From a virus, in the IMG/VR virus record IMGVR_UViG_3300035698_010610, positions 26,315-90,314 of that record: a DNA stretch of 64,000 nucleotides. One strand, given 5' to 3'. The position numbers and the translations under genes are program-made. Positions 48,521 to 58,369 of the stretch are shown here, piece after piece (position 1 is the stretch's first letter; each line of letters begins with the position of its first letter). The notes below the pieces were generated by a model. The model was not told the DNA's origin. It was given only the letters and a program-made list of their open reading frames with translations, and did not search any database.

Positions 48521-49562
48521 CGCGGTGCCTTTCGAGTTTGCGGATAATCTGCCGGAATTGACCTCGCAACGACCACCCTTCGGTATAGTCCCGTGTCGCC
48601 CGTTCAGCGATGGCAGCAAACCGGGGCACGGCCGCGTCTATTGCTTTCGGATCATCGAACCGGTCAACGAGTACGCAATTGTCAGCGGTCAACGGCGGGT
48701 TGATGTTGATGGTCCCTGCCTGCTGCACGCACGGAACGCCGAGAAGGACTGACTCCAGGAACCGGCTGCATTTCCATGTGTCCCCTGGCAACCCGAGCGA
48801 CACCCGGCATTCGCTCAACCATTTGAGATATTCGCGGGGCGACAACTGCGGCAGCCCGTGCCCCGCCCATTTGAATTCGTAATGCGTGCCGAGCGTCGCA
48901 GCCAAGTCCTGCCGGACCGCCCACGGCTTCCCAACGAACCCGCCGTAACGCCTTTTCTTGGCGGCGCAATACTGCCGCCGGATCGGTGCAAGGTTGTCGT
49001 CGATGAACGCTCGCCACAACCCGTCGCGGTGAATCAAGTCAAGCACCCGCTCGTGCGGCAGCCAGGGGGCGCTGATGATCTTCCGCCGCGTGATGGGCTC
49101 GCTTTGCAATACCGCTTCGCACCATGCTCGCGGGCGGTTGTCCGTGAAGTCCCGCTGCCGCTGAACGTAGCTGATGATGGCCGCGCCGTGTCTCGCAAGG
49201 TGTGCGTCGTCTGCACACCCAAGGGATTCCTTGAAGTAGACTCGCGGCGCGAGGGCGTGAGGGATCAAAACGCAGGGCTGATTGAGGGTCGTGGCGTGCG
49301 ACATAAAATATCCGTCGATCTGCCCGAACGCGAACAGGTCTTCCTCGCCGCCTTCCAGCACATCCATACGGCCGACGGTGTCGTTCACGAATGGGATCTT
49401 GAGCACGCGGTCGAATTCCGGGTTTCGGTTGGCCGGGTTGTGGATCGTGACCGCATGCCCTTCGCTTTCGGCGATGGCCGCCATGTAAGCGAGCCGCCGC
49501 GTTTTGCGGTTGATAGCCTCTTCGTTCTCCCGCCACACCGCCAAATTGAATACCAGTCGCAT
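48492..49562 (-). CDS. Glycosyltransferase-like protein, paralog pair A
   Basis: 356 residues. [20 protein letters not shown] at the start and [20 protein letters not shown] then GVPCVQQAG near the C-terminus are shared with the next gene (49562). The layout is GT-B-like, with the S-x-E/F-x-x-x-x-G loop in the donor site. Overlaps the GT4 gene by 29 nt. Confidence 0.65.
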   Translation of the reverse strand: MRLVFNLAVWRENEEAINRKTRRLAYMAAIAESEGHAVTIHNPANRNPEFDRVLKIPFVNDTVGRMDVLEGGEEDLFAFGQIDGYFMSHATTLNQPCVLIPHALAPRVYFKESLGCADDAHLARHGAAIISYVQRQRDFTDNRPRAWCEAVLQSEPITRRKIISAPWLPHERVLDLIHRDGLWRAFIDDNLAPIRRQYCAAKKRRYGGFVGKPWAVRQDLAATLGTHYEFKWAGHGLPQLSPREYLKWLSECRVSLGLPGDTWKCSRFLESVLLGVPCVQQAGTININPPLTADNCVLVDRFDDPKAIDAAVPRFAAIAERATRDYTEGWSLRGQFRQIIRKLERHRDDPKRTPRS

Positions 49563-50581
49563 CAGGTCAAGCCCAACCGTTGGAGGAAATGGGAGAACTG
49601 CCCTTTGAGTGACCAGCCCCGGAGATACGACACGTCGGCGGATGCGACAATTGCGTCGCCCCGCGTATCCAGGGCGTGCCGGATGAAATTCCCGTCGGCG
49701 AAGTCGTCAACCATGATACAGTTGTGGGTTGTCAGCGGTTCAGATAGTGGAATTTTACCACGCATGCAAACCAGCGGAACGCCCATCAAAACCGACTCGC
49801 TATGGCGGCTGCATTTCCAGGTGTCGCCAGGGAGGTTCAAGGATGCCCGGCACGAGTCCAGCCACCGCAAATAGTCGCCAGGGGATAGCTGCTTGCCGCG
49901 AAAATCCAACCGCTCCGGTGCGTCGATCTGCGGTGTAATTTCATCCTGCGGAAAATGCCCCGCCGCCCACTCGAAGATGTAGCCCGCCCCGCACCGCTTG
50001 GATATGTCCGCGCGGTGGTTCTGCTTCTGACCACGGAAACCGATCAACCGCGTTTTGCCATCCGGTGAACGGTGCAGGTTGCGGATCGTTTCGAGGTCGT
50101 CGTCAAGGTACGCCTCGGTCAGCCCGTGCGCGTCCAGGTATTCGAGCATGACTTCATGCGGCAACCACGGCACGCTAACGATTTGATTGTCCCAAGCCCT
50201 CGCCCCGGTTGGATTCGGATTCCGCCACCAGTCCTCTTCGCGGTAGGTGTAGGACACGATCAGCGCCGCCCGTTTTGCAAGGTGCCGATCATCCCGCAAT
50301 TGCAGCCGCGACTTGAACGCAACGACCGGGCACCGCTGCCGGGTCATCTCGTTTTGGCAATGGTCGCAGAGGTACAGGTCTGCACCGCAGTCCCCGGGAC
50401 CGGCACCCGGCAGGTCTGCAATGTGGCTAAGGAACGGGTACGACTTCACGCCGTTCGTGTCTTGAATAACGACGCTGTGCCCGGCCCGCTTGGCGACTAT
50501 GGCCATATAAGCCAGCCGCCGGGTCTTGCGAATTTGCGGGCGGCCCGTGCGGGCGACGTAGAGGTTGACGGCGACCTTCAT
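49562..50581 (-). CDS. Glycosyltransferase-like protein, paralog pair A
   Basis: 339 residues. [20 protein letters not shown] and [20 protein letters not shown] then GVPLVCMRG match its neighbour. Contains CDHCQNEM, a Cys-pair not found in the paralog. Its stop shares a base with the next gene's ATG. Confidence 0.65.
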   Translation of the reverse strand: MKVAVNLYVARTGRPQIRKTRRLAYMAIVAKRAGHSVVIQDTNGVKSYPFLSHIADLPGAGPGDCGADLYLCDHCQNEMTRQRCPVVAFKSRLQLRDDRHLAKRAALIVSYTYREEDWWRNPNPTGARAWDNQIVSVPWLPHEVMLEYLDAHGLTEAYLDDDLETIRNLHRSPDGKTRLIGFRGQKQNHRADISKRCGAGYIFEWAAGHFPQDEITPQIDAPERLDFRGKQLSPGDYLRWLDSCRASLNLPGDTWKCSRHSESVLMGVPLVCMRGKIPLSEPLTTHNCIMVDDFADGNFIRHALDTRGDAIVASADVSYLRGWSLKGQFSHFLQRLGLT

Positions 50582-51105
50582 GGATTGAACTCGCGGTGCT
50601 GGTTGATAAATGGCCAGGGGTCAGTCTCCCTGAGCCGTTCCTTGTTTGCCTCGACTTTTTCGTGCGGCCATTCCCACCACGCTATCTTGAGCAGTTCCAC
50701 GATGGCATCATCGCTAAAGCGGAACTTGATGATGGCCGCCGGGTTGCCGCCGACGATGGCATACGGCGGCACGTCCTTCGTCACAACGGCCATCGACGCT
50801 ACAACGGCACCGTCGCCAAGGGTGGTGCCGGACATGATCGTCGCACCCATCCCGATCCACACATCGGAACCGATCAGCACGTCGCCGTTGCCGTAGCTTC
50901 CCGGCTCATTGATCGGTGCGCAAGCGACACGTTGATAGAAATGATTGCCGCCCAGAAATACGTTCACGTCGGATGCGATGCAGGTGTAATTGCCGATGCG
51001 ACATTTCCCGCCGTCACGCTCAAACAGCGTACGGAACCGCTGGCACACATACCCGCCCCGGCCCCGCGTATATTCCGACTTCGGCTCGATGTTCTCAGGT
51101 AGCAT
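50578..51105 (-). CDS. Hexapeptide-repeat acetyltransferase (CatB/WbbJ-like)
   Basis: 175 residues. Left-handed beta-helix hexads ([60 protein letters not shown]), then [18 protein letters not shown], the standard xenobiotic/sugar acetyltransferase end. His of GGNHFYQRV is the likely catalytic base. Would acetylate a sugar amine or hydroxyl of the glycan. Confidence 0.85.
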   Translation of the reverse strand: MLPENIEPKSEYTRGRGGYVCQRFRTLFERDGGKCRIGNYTCIASDVNVFLGGNHFYQRVACAPINEPGSYGNGDVLIGSDVWIGMGATIMSGTTLGDGAVVASMAVVTKDVPPYAIVGGNPAAIIKFRFSDDAIVELLKIAWWEWPHEKVEANKERLRETDPWPFINQHREFNP

Positions 51106-51916
51106 TTAGTGCAGCCCTCACCTTCCGTTCCGTGGTGCCGTGCCATGTGTCCTCGTATCCGCCCCCCGCAACACTGCCATTCTGGTCGTGCAATTGTCCG
51201 ACGCGGGACGCACCCCGCATGAACGCAACGAGTTGTGAGAAGCTGCTTCGCGTGGAGCCGACTACCCAGTGCGTATCACGCAGCAAGTAGAGGTCCGCCG
51301 CCCATTTGATGATCCCCTCCTGGTCGTAGCGGTACGACTTCTGCTGCATGTGAACAGCGCCGCCGAAACACGCCTTGACGGCTCCTTCTGTTTCCTCGCA
51401 GTCGGCAGACACAACAAAATGCACGGCCGGTTGTAGCTTGCGGAGGTCCGACATTCGCCCGAGAAACCAGTCGAGCGGTTGCGTGTGTTTCTGCCGGTTG
51501 TGGTTGCGGATCACCACGCCGACAAGCGGGACGCCTTCAAGGATGTCTACCGCCGCGATGGCTTCCGCGAGAGCAGCGGTCGGCTGCAATTCGTTGAGGT
51601 AGTCGCCTATCGGACGCCTGAAATATTCCACCCATTCAGCAATGTGGCAGGTGCGATACCGGAGGTTGCCCGCACTACGCAAGTCGCTGTTCAAGGACGA
51701 TGTCCAATGTGACGTATCGCCGTGTATTTCCACATAGGGATGCTGCCAGATGTCGTCCATGTTGCACGGGAATTTGCCCGCGTCCTCCGACTCATCCAGA
51801 TGCGGCCAATGGATGATGAGTTGCCGGTCCGTTGCGCGACAAAACGCAATCGCCCCGATCACCGCACGCATCCGGCTTGCCAGCCTGCTGTTGACTTGCA
51901 GTCGTAATCTGCTCAC
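51095..51916 (-). CDS. NodZ/fucosyltransferase-like glycosyltransferase
   Basis: 273 residues. [20 protein letters not shown] then [15 protein letters not shown] is the N-terminal pattern of the GT11/GT23-type fold (xNRLRAVxGAxxxC...R.L.I.W). [17 protein letters not shown] corresponds to the V-H-I-R-x-x-D region with N in place of the usual [21 protein letters not shown] is the donor-site S-x-S-S-F-S. With GDP-mannose 4,6-dehydratase in the same operon, a GDP-6-deoxyhexose donor is plausible. Confidence 0.65.
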   Translation of the reverse strand: MSRLRLQVNSRLASRMRAVIGAIAFCRATDRQLIIHWPHLDESEDAGKFPCNMDDIWQHPYVEIHGDTSHWTSSLNSDLRSAGNLRYRTCHIAEWVEYFRRPIGDYLNELQPTAALAEAIAAVDILEGVPLVGVVIRNHNRQKHTQPLDWFLGRMSDLRKLQPAVHFVVSADCEETEGAVKACFGGAVHMQQKSYRYDQEGIIKWAADLYLLRDTHWVVGSTRSSFSQLVAFMRGASRVGQLHDQNGSVAGGGYEDTWHGTTERKVRAALNAT

Positions 51917-52593
51917 CTGTAATGCCCTCGCTTTCTGCTTTGCGGCGGTGTGTCGCCATAGAAACGCTCGACGTAAACCGCTTCCGTTTCAAGTACGGCT
52001 TCCTTCAGGTCGAGCGTCCATTCCGGTTCGTCCCACAGCGTTTTGTTCGGCCACCCGATGCCGACCAAGTCCTCCTTTGACACGTCCGCGCCGATAGTCT
52101 TCGCCACCGTCGCGAGGTCGTCGAGCAATGTTTCCTGCGTGCCGACAAGGTCCACGATTTGCCAACCCGGCGGGCCGATGTAGTGTTGCGCCAAGTGCGA
52201 CAGGAACCCCGGTGCCCTGCTGACCACATTGCGGATGAACAGATCGAATTCGCCATTGTTTGGTCTGCACGCATCGAGCGGCTGACACGGATGCCATCCG
52301 CCGTCGCCCCACGCCCGCCACCGCGTCCAGCCACGCCGCTTCATCAACGCCATGTTGTATTTCCACCACGAGGCGTACCATGCCAGCGGATGCCGGACGA
52401 CGGTGAACATGTAGTCGGGGGTCGTTCGCAACTGGACCGGCAGAAGGTGGCGTTGCTCGCACCCCTTCTCCCCGACCGGGTTGTGCGTGCCGCCGTCGAT
52501 CAACCGGGCCATGCCTTCAACGACGTGGCCGCCCGTCTTCGGGATGTGGATAAACGTCGCCGTTTGCTCTTTTCCGTTGAGCCGACACGTCAT
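51913..52593 (-). CDS. Sulfotransferase-like protein
   Basis: 226 residues. ATFIHIPKTGGHVVEGMARL is the 5'-phosphosulfate loop and VVRHPLAWYASWW the 3'-phosphate motif of PAPS-dependent sulfotransferases. It would put sulfate on a glycan. Overlaps its neighbour by 4 nt. A second enzyme of this type is at 61142. Confidence 0.8.
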   Translation of the reverse strand: MTCRLNGKEQTATFIHIPKTGGHVVEGMARLIDGGTHNPVGEKGCEQRHLLPVQLRTTPDYMFTVVRHPLAWYASWWKYNMALMKRRGWTRWRAWGDGGWHPCQPLDACRPNNGEFDLFIRNVVSRAPGFLSHLAQHYIGPPGWQIVDLVGTQETLLDDLATVAKTIGADVSKEDLVGIGWPNKTLWDEPEWTLDLKEAVLETEAVYVERFYGDTPPQSRKRGHYR

Positions 52594-52605
52594 GCTATCC
52601 TCCTG

Positions 52606-53211
52606 TCAGGCTGCGGGCCACGCCCATGCCCGCTCGTTTGTTTCTATTTGCACGTTGCGGGTTGTGGCGAGTTCGTTCACTGCCCGCTTGACGCCACTGA
52701 GCCGCCAGTCATCCCCGACGAGTTGCACGCCCGGGAATAACTCCAAGCACGCCGTCACGTCCGCCCGCACGTCCGGGTATTCGTGGCTCGCGTCAACGTA
52801 GATCAGGTCCGGGCGCAAGCCAGCGTCAGCACACGCCAAGAGCCCACTGACGGTCAGCATTTTAAGCGGCGCGATGCGGTCCCGATGCCCCCAGCAGATC
52901 GTGCGGAAGCGGTCGAACATCCGGTCGTGGTATTTCAGATGCTCACCCGTCCGCAATTCAGGCGAGCCTTCATCGCTTTCCATCCAGTGGTCAACGCAGA
53001 CGACACGCACTCGGGGGAACCGCGTCAGCAGCATATTCGCAGACCGCCCGAGCCACGTTCCGAGTTCGATAACAGTCATCCCGTCACGGCAGTGCCGCAG
53101 TAGCATATCCCGCGTGCCGTCGGATAACCACCCTCGGTGCTTCCCGCTGTCAATGTTCGGGCACGCAGCCGGCCACAGGAACTTCGCTCGCAATTCTTCC
53201 CATGCAGTCAT
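52606..53211 (-). CDS. SAM-dependent methyltransferase
   Basis: 201 residues. TVIELGTWLGRSANMLLTRF then VVCVDHWMESDEG is motif I and strand 2; PDLIYVDASHEYPDVRADVT is the D-x-S-H-x-Y metal-type motif of the MT_24/cephalosporin hydroxylase-like group. O-methylation of sugars is a common role. GGAGG lies 8 nt before ATG 53211. Confidence 0.8.
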   Translation of the reverse strand: MTAWEELRAKFLWPAACPNIDSGKHRGWLSDGTRDMLLRHCRDGMTVIELGTWLGRSANMLLTRFPRVRVVCVDHWMESDEGSPELRTGEHLKYHDRMFDRFRTICWGHRDRIAPLKMLTVSGLLACADAGLRPDLIYVDASHEYPDVRADVTACLELFPGVQLVGDDWRLSGVKRAVNELATTRNVQIETNERAWAWPAA

Positions 53212-53765
53212 CGTCTTGCCTCCAGGCAAAGGCTTATCAGTTGGCCGTCAATCGCCGCCTTGGATTGGTCGTCGAATTCGCAGAACGGTTTGTCTTGGAA
53301 ACCGTTGTCGTGGAATGCTATACCTGCCCTCGGGAAGCCCGCATCCTCAAACACACCCATCAGCATTGATCTGTTATACGCCATCCGGTGGTATATTGTC
53401 CCGCCGTTACACGGACGCCGACCGTACAGCGGACCGATGATGCGACGCAAAGCAACGCCGCCCTCAATATACAATTCCGCCAACTTCCCGAAGTTCGGCA
53501 CCGAGACTCGCACCGTGCCGCCGTCGCACAAATATGCCCGCCACCGCGAGAGCAAACCCACCACCTCGTCGCGGTTGAAGTATTCGAGGAAGTGCGAGGC
53601 GTAGATCATCGACGCGCTCGCCCATGCGGTCGGAAGCACCCATGCATCGTGACCGTCAAGGCCGGGAATGCTCTTGTCCGCGTCAACGTGCAGCCAATCG
53701 TTGCCGAAGAACCGCATCCCGCAGCCGACGTGGATCTTCACCGACCCATTGGGTGGTTTCGCCAT
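53208..53765 (-). CDS. SAM-dependent methyltransferase-like protein
   Basis: 185 residues. KIHVGCGMRFFGNDWLHVDA is a glycine motif and strand 2; MIYASHFLEYFNRDEVVGLL then GGTVRVSVPNFG are the usual YxxHxLEH-like and strand-5 motifs of methyltransferase 11-type proteins in polysaccharide clusters. Overlaps the previous gene by 4 nt. Confidence 0.8.
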   Translation of the reverse strand: MAKPPNGSVKIHVGCGMRFFGNDWLHVDADKSIPGLDGHDAWVLPTAWASASMIYASHFLEYFNRDEVVGLLSRWRAYLCDGGTVRVSVPNFGKLAELYIEGGVALRRIIGPLYGRRPCNGGTIYHRMAYNRSMLMGVFEDAGFPRAGIAFHDNGFQDKPFCEFDDQSKAAIDGQLISLCLEARR

Positions 53766-54682
53766 TTCTTTCTCCTCGCTATCGCTTGCTCAAACACCTC
53801 GAAGAACGCGGGTGCCGTGTTGTGATACCCGTATCGGGTTTCAATTTGCTCCCTGCCAGCCACCGACATCCGACGACCAGCCCGCTTGGCTCGGCGAACC
53901 CCGCCAAGCAGATCCTTCACCGAGTCCGGTTCGATAAACACGCAATTGTTGCAATCGTCCCCCCACTGCATGATGTTCCCGCCTCGCGTACTGACAGCCA
54001 CGCATCCGCACGCCACGCCTTCACTGATCGTGTTCGGGGTTGCTTCGTAGTCTGGCGGTGCAACGCTCAAAATGTAGCGGCCGGAATTGTACCACTCGAC
54101 CATCTGCTGCGCGTTGAGCCGCGGCGACGGCGACACGATCCGGCATTCCAACTCGAAGCCGTGTGCTGCCAACCGCTCCGACGCAAAATGCAGCGTCCGC
54201 CAACCCTTCGCGAGATGCTTTGACGCCGACGAACACCACAGCGCCCTGTTCGGCCTTTCAGACCACGGGACGGTCGGACGGAATACCTCCGTGTCGACGC
54301 CGTTCGGGATGAAGGTGCAGTTGTCGGCATTGCCTCGGGTCAGCCACCCTGTCAGGTTGTTGACGATCACCGCATCGACCTTCGCCGCGAGGGTCCGCAA
54401 CATCCCTTCCCGCCTCTGTGCTGTGCAGTTGAATGACGCCACGAGCGCCGACTGCTTTGCCTGCCGTGCCCGGATGTGGTTTACCAGCGTCCAGTCCAGA
54501 AGGAAGATCACGTCGGTCGCGAGGTCCGCCGTCCCGTTCTTTACGTCTTCCCACGAATACGCTCGGACGATGTACGGTGGCTGAACGTACTTGCACAACG
54601 CCATTGCTCGACGGTGGTAAGCCCAATCGGGAACGTCGTAAATGATCGACACGGTCACGTTGCGGCCAGCAATTCCCTGCAT
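53738..54682 (-). CDS. GT4-family glycosyltransferase
   Basis: 314 residues. NCTFIPNGVDTEVFRP, then CRIVSPSPRLNAQQMVEWYN and EATPNTISEGVACGCVAVST, the E-x7-E donor site. Paralog of the gene at 47531. GGAGG is 11 nt before ATG 54682. Confidence 0.85.
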   Translation of the reverse strand: MQGIAGRNVTVSIIYDVPDWAYHRRAMALCKYVQPPYIVRAYSWEDVKNGTADLATDVIFLLDWTLVNHIRARQAKQSALVASFNCTAQRREGMLRTLAAKVDAVIVNNLTGWLTRGNADNCTFIPNGVDTEVFRPTVPWSERPNRALWCSSASKHLAKGWRTLHFASERLAAHGFELECRIVSPSPRLNAQQMVEWYNSGRYILSVAPPDYEATPNTISEGVACGCVAVSTRGGNIMQWGDDCNNCVFIEPDSVKDLLGGVRRAKRAGRRMSVAGREQIETRYGYHNTAPAFFEVFEQAIARRKKWRNHPMGR

Positions 54683-55344
54683 CGTTTTCGCGCCTCCTGG
54701 GTCCATTGTTTATTGTGCGGCGTGTAGTGTAAAGCTGGTTCTTCGCCAGCACCGGGCAGGGCGTGGACGTTCGCCGTAAGTTCGACGTGATACCGCCCGA
54801 GCATGATCGAGAAAATGCGATCCGCCTTCCTGACGAACAGTGGGTCGGGTCCGTGTTTGGCGAGGTACGGCTTGAACGCGGGGCCGATCCATCGGCGGTC
54901 AAATACGCTGCCCCACCCGAGCATAATGTCGTTGCCGCGAGGGCCGCACGCGATCTGCGCTTGCGTTGCCACCTTGCCGTTCCGACGTTCGTAGAAAACG
55001 CCGGCCACCAACTCCTTGCCTTTGCGTTGATCGAACTCACTGAGCAGTTCCGCCCAATTGTTGACAACGTAGTCGTCGTCTTGCGTTGCGATAATGTCGC
55101 ACGCTGCCCGCTCGGCCGCCACGAACCGGCCGTATGGCCCGACGTTCCAAGGGGAGTCGTAGACGGAAACTTTTGGGCATTTCCAATTGTTGTCGTAGAC
55201 CTTGTGCGGAACTTCATGGTCGTTGTTCCAGAGAATGACCTGCGAGAACACGCCTTGCTTCCCGACCGCCTGCAATATCGGCTTGATGTTCTGGGGTCGC
55301 CGGTATGTCGGGATGACCAATGTTGCTTTAACCCCTCGTGGCAT
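54655..55344 (-). CDS. GT2-type glycosyltransferase, paralog pair B
   Basis: 229 residues. ATLVIPTYRRPQNIKPILQA, then CDIIATQDDDYVVNNWAELL (D-D-D metal site), DIMLGWGSVFDRRWIGPAFK. Shares LGWGxxFDRRWIxxAF and KADRxFSI with the gene at 59681. GGAGG 7 nt before ATG 55344. Confidence 0.8.
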   Translation of the reverse strand: MPRGVKATLVIPTYRRPQNIKPILQAVGKQGVFSQVILWNNDHEVPHKVYDNNWKCPKVSVYDSPWNVGPYGRFVAAERAACDIIATQDDDYVVNNWAELLSEFDQRKGKELVAGVFYERRNGKVATQAQIACGPRGNDIMLGWGSVFDRRWIGPAFKPYLAKHGPDPLFVRKADRIFSIMLGRYHVELTANVHALPGAGEEPALHYTPHNKQWTQEARKRCRELLAAT

Positions 55345-56401
55345 AGTACGCCTCCTTCGCCGCTTTGCAGACCTGCTTGATCTGCTCCGCGGCCAATCCA
55401 GGCCCGGACGGCATGAACACCGTGCATTCCGCAAATTTGCGGGTGGGCGAGTTGATGTCCTCGGCAATCGGTCCGCCGCAATATCGCGCCCACAGATTGT
55501 CGGTCAATACCGGATAAAGTTTTTCGCACACGATGTCGCGGCAACGCATCTCTGCAACGAACCGATCTGCATGCCCGCAACTCCAACACATCACCTGCGG
55601 CATCCATCCAACAGAAACGGGCAGTCCTTGGCCGCGGAGCGATGCGGTGTAGTTGGTGTAATACCGCGTCCATCGCTCATCGACTTGCGGTAGTTGCGAC
55701 CGGACCATTGCAGCCCGGATGTCGTCGAGCCGCAGGTTGTTTCCGACCTGTACAGACCTTCGGGTCTGTCGCCACCCGCAACCGCCGTGGTCGCAATAGT
55801 CACGGACAAGGCGGGCAAGCTCCGAGCTATCCGTCAGGATCGCCCCGCCTTGTCCGCACGTCACCCATTTCGTTGCTGCGAACGACAAGACGCCAGCGTG
55901 CCCCAGCAACGGTTCGCGCTTCGGTCCGAGCGAACACGCCATGTCCTCAAGCAGGAGCATCCCGTGGGGTAGCCGGTCCAAAACTTCCTCAAGCCCAGAC
56001 GTTGAACCGTTGTGGCGAATGAAGACAAGCGCGTCGTATATTGCCGGGTCAATTCCCGCGACTTCATCAGGGTCGACGTTCGCGCTTTCGTTCACCTCCA
56101 CCGTCCCGAGCCGCCACCCTTGGTCGACAGCCGCTTCGGCCGCAGCGAAGTATCCGTACCTCGGAACGCACACGGCGGGGGATTCGATGACCGGCGTGAG
56201 TGCCCGAAACAGAACGTGCAGCGCGGCGGAACCACTGACCGTACAAACGCAATGCCTGCATTCGTACCTGCTGGCAAGTGACGCCTCCAACTCGCGAACC
56301 AGAGGCCCCGGTCCGATGTGCCGGGTCGTTATCGCGCTCGTGACGGCAAGCAGCGATGCTTGTGGCAGATCAGGCGTCCACAGTGGGATCAGTTCGGGCA
56401 T
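55328..56401 (-). CDS. DegT/DnrJ/EryC1-family aminotransferase
   Basis: 357 residues, PLP-dependent. VSGSAALHVLFRAL (phosphate loop), LLLEDMACSLGPKREPLLGH (PLP-nitrogen Asp) and SFAATKWVTCGQGGAILTD (Schiff-base Lys) are the family landmarks. Such enzymes aminate 4-keto-6-deoxysugars. With the GDP-mannose dehydratase nearby, a perosamine-type reaction is a reasonable inference. Confidence 0.9.
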   Translation of the reverse strand: MPELIPLWTPDLPQASLLAVTSAITTRHIGPGPLVRELEASLASRYECRHCVCTVSGSAALHVLFRALTPVIESPAVCVPRYGYFAAAEAAVDQGWRLGTVEVNESANVDPDEVAGIDPAIYDALVFIRHNGSTSGLEEVLDRLPHGMLLLEDMACSLGPKREPLLGHAGVLSFAATKWVTCGQGGAILTDSSELARLVRDYCDHGGCGWRQTRRSVQVGNNLRLDDIRAAMVRSQLPQVDERWTRYYTNYTASLRGQGLPVSVGWMPQVMCWSCGHADRFVAEMRCRDIVCEKLYPVLTDNLWARYCGGPIAEDINSPTRKFAECTVFMPSGPGLAAEQIKQVCKAAKEAYYATRG

Positions 56402-56816
56402 CGTCGATCATCTCCTTGTCGCGTTCGCGTCCTGGGTACGGGCCAACCTTGAATTCGTAGACGCACGAATCTTCATTGAGCTTGTAGGCGTGGCCGCCGT
56501 CGAGCATTAGGACCATGTCGCCAGCCCCCAGTTCGCACGAGGCGATCCTCTTGCTGTTCGTGTCGTAGAACGTGACGCCGACCCGACCCTTGATGACAAC
56601 CCACACCTCGGCCGCTTTCTGCACGCCGCGATTATGCGGCAGGTGTTTGTGTGCGCCATAGCTGCGGCCTGCGCACTCGTTGATTGTCGCCGCCTGGAGG
56701 GCCGCCGCGTGGTCGGTCAAATTGACGCGGCCGGGGCAGCGTTCCATGTCCCAGCGGCGGTTGACGATTGCGAGTAGCTTGCCGGGAGTCGCCCGGCTTT
56801 TCACTTCCCATCCCAT
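56370..56816 (-). CDS. Cupin-fold protein (WxcM/FdtA-like)
   Basis: 148 residues. SYGAHKHLPHNRGVQKAAEV then WVVIKGRVGVTFYD and CELGAGDMVLMLDGGHAYKL are the two cupin motifs with H, H, E/K and H. Related proteins are sugar-nucleotide ketoisomerases or epimerases. GGAGG precedes ATG 56816. Lies between the aminotransferase and the dehydratase. Confidence 0.75.
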   Translation of the reverse strand: MGWEVKSRATPGKLLAIVNRRWDMERCPGRVNLTDHAAALQAATINECAGRSYGAHKHLPHNRGVQKAAEVWVVIKGRVGVTFYDTNSKRIASCELGAGDMVLMLDGGHAYKLNEDSCVYEFKVGPYPGRERDKEMIDDARTDPTVDA

Positions 56817-57832
56817 TTCAGTACCTCCTGCCAGTGGTTGACGATCTCTTCGATGATCTCCGCGAACTGCCGCGTCGGCGTCCACCCCAGCAGTTCCTGC
56901 GACTCGGTGCTATCGCCTCGCAGAAATTTGAGTTCGTCCGGCCGCATGAACTGCGGATCTTGCTGGACGTGCAGCCGCCAGTCAAGGCCGAGGGGCCGGA
57001 ATGCCAGCGCGAGAAGGTCGCGAATCGAATGCGACGTGCCCGTTGCGATCAACCAGTCCCTCGGTGTTTCATAGTCCAAGATCAAGTCCATCGCCTGGAC
57101 ATAGTCGGCCGCGTGCCCCCAGTCCCGCTCGCTGTCCAGGTTCCCCATCCACAGCGTTCCGTCGCCTTTGCCGTTGGCGATCTCGACGGCCCGCTTGCAG
57201 ACTTTCGCCGTCACGAAATTCGATCCGCGCCGAGGCGACTCGTGATTGAACAGGACGCCGTTGCAGGCGTGCATTCCGTATGCTTGCCGGTAATGCCGGA
57301 CCAGATGAAACGCCGCGAGTTTCGCGCACCCGTACGGACTGACCGGTTGCATCGGAGTCGTGAGCCGCTGGAACCCATCGTCGTCTACCGAGTTGCCGAA
57401 CATCTCCGAAGACGACGCTTGATAGAACGACGCCTGCGGGACAACGGCACGACAGGCTTCGAGCATGTTCAGCACGCCTACCGCATTCACGTCGAACGTA
57501 AAGCGTGGCACATCAAACGACACACGAACGTGCGACTGGCTCGCCAAATTGAATACGCGGTCGGGCTTGAATTCCCGCAACGCCCGAACCAACGACGGCG
57601 GGTCGGTCAGGTCGCCGTAGGTCGTGCGGATGAGTTCTTGCTCTTCAAGGAAAGCGATCCGCGTTGACTGATGTTCCGGTGTGCTGTTGCGGCGGACGAT
57701 GCCGCACACGGCCTCCCCTTTCCCGATCAGATGTTCCGCAAGATAGCTGCCGTCTTGGCCGGCGATGCCAGTGATGAAATTGACGCGCCGCCGGTTCGTC
57801 ATTTCCACAGGCGTCTCCATTTTCGTTCCCAT
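56801..57832 (-). CDS. gmd: GDP-mannose 4,6-dehydratase
   Basis: 343 residues. Converts GDP-mannose to GDP-4-keto-6-deoxymannose. FITGIAGQDGSYLAEHLIGK is the NADP-binding GxxGQDG; YGDLTDPPSLVRAL, FNLASQSHVRVSFD, YQASSSEMFGN, and SPYGCAKLAAFHLVRHYR (Y-x-x-x-K) are the short-chain-dehydrogenase core; NHESPRRGSNFVTAKV and ERDWGHAADYVQAMDLIL are specific to Gmd. ATG 57832 has AAGGAA upstream. Confidence 0.93.
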   Translation of the reverse strand: MGTKMETPVEMTNRRRVNFITGIAGQDGSYLAEHLIGKGEAVCGIVRRNSTPEHQSTRIAFLEEQELIRTTYGDLTDPPSLVRALREFKPDRVFNLASQSHVRVSFDVPRFTFDVNAVGVLNMLEACRAVVPQASFYQASSSEMFGNSVDDDGFQRLTTPMQPVSPYGCAKLAAFHLVRHYRQAYGMHACNGVLFNHESPRRGSNFVTAKVCKRAVEIANGKGDGTLWMGNLDSERDWGHAADYVQAMDLILDYETPRDWLIATGTSHSIRDLLALAFRPLGLDWRLHVQQDPQFMRPDELKFLRGDSTESQELLGWTPTRQFAEIIEEIVNHWQEVLKWDGK

Positions 57833-57990
57833 TTCCTTCTTCTCCTTTGGCTGCTTTCCTGCGACCCAAACAACGTTCGCATGGGCCATGAATATCTTAC
57901 CGCCAAGAACACAGCGAGTTGCAGCGACTCTACTGCCGCCCGCAATGTCCGCATTTGGCCCGTCAGGGTTTCCTGCTGGTCGCAAGGCAT
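57799..57990 (-). CDS. Small basic protein overlapping the gmd start
   Basis: 63 residues. GGAGGAA lies 7 nt before the ATG. N-terminal helix and a C-terminal arginine/tryptophan block SSQRRRRKWERKWRRLWK. It overlaps the gmd start by 34 nt in another frame, and its 3' part supplies the gmd ribosome site. A membrane- or nucleic-acid-binding peptide is possible. Confidence 0.5.
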   Translation of the reverse strand: MPCDQQETLTGQMRTLRAAVESLQLAVFLAVRYSWPMRTLFGSQESSQRRRRKWERKWRRLWK

Positions 57991-57992
57991 CG

Positions 57993-58367
57993 CTATTCCT
58001 CCAGGGTAATGCGCCGGGTCGAGTTGACCGGGCTCTGCGGTTTCGGTGACAACGGCCCGTCAGCCCCCGCGCTGCCCATGACAACCGGCGGCCTCCATGA
58101 CGGAAGGCTATGGCTTGCCGCCCAACTGTATTTGATCGCGTCGATGAGGTCATCATGCAATGGCGACGGCACGGCCGATTGAACGGGAGGTATCTTCCTG
58201 GCGGCCTCTGCGAAGTTCTGCATCGCCTTCGCGGCTTCAGCCGCAGTGGCGCTCGTTGACCGCACCGCCTTGCTCATCAGGTCCACTGCGGTCGTTACAT
58301 TGCTTGTTGAAAACGTGCCGCCCGGTTTCGCGGGATCAACTCCAGACACATGTACTTTCAGTGTCAT
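57993..58367 (-). CDS. Hypothetical protein with RRITLEE tail
   Basis: 124 residues. TLKVHVSGVDPAKPGGTFST and SKAVRSTSATAAEAAKAMQN. Its last codons (..RRITLEE, CTGGAGGAATAG) contain the ribosome site of the next gene; the gene upstream ends RRISLEE in the same way. Not recognised; by position it could be structural. Confidence 0.6.
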   Translation of the reverse strand: MTLKVHVSGVDPAKPGGTFSTSNVTTAVDLMSKAVRSTSATAAEAAKAMQNFAEAARKIPPVQSAVPSPLHDDLIDAIKYSWAASHSLPSWRPPVVMGSAGADGPLSPKPQSPVNSTRRITLEE

Positions 58368-58369
58368 TG

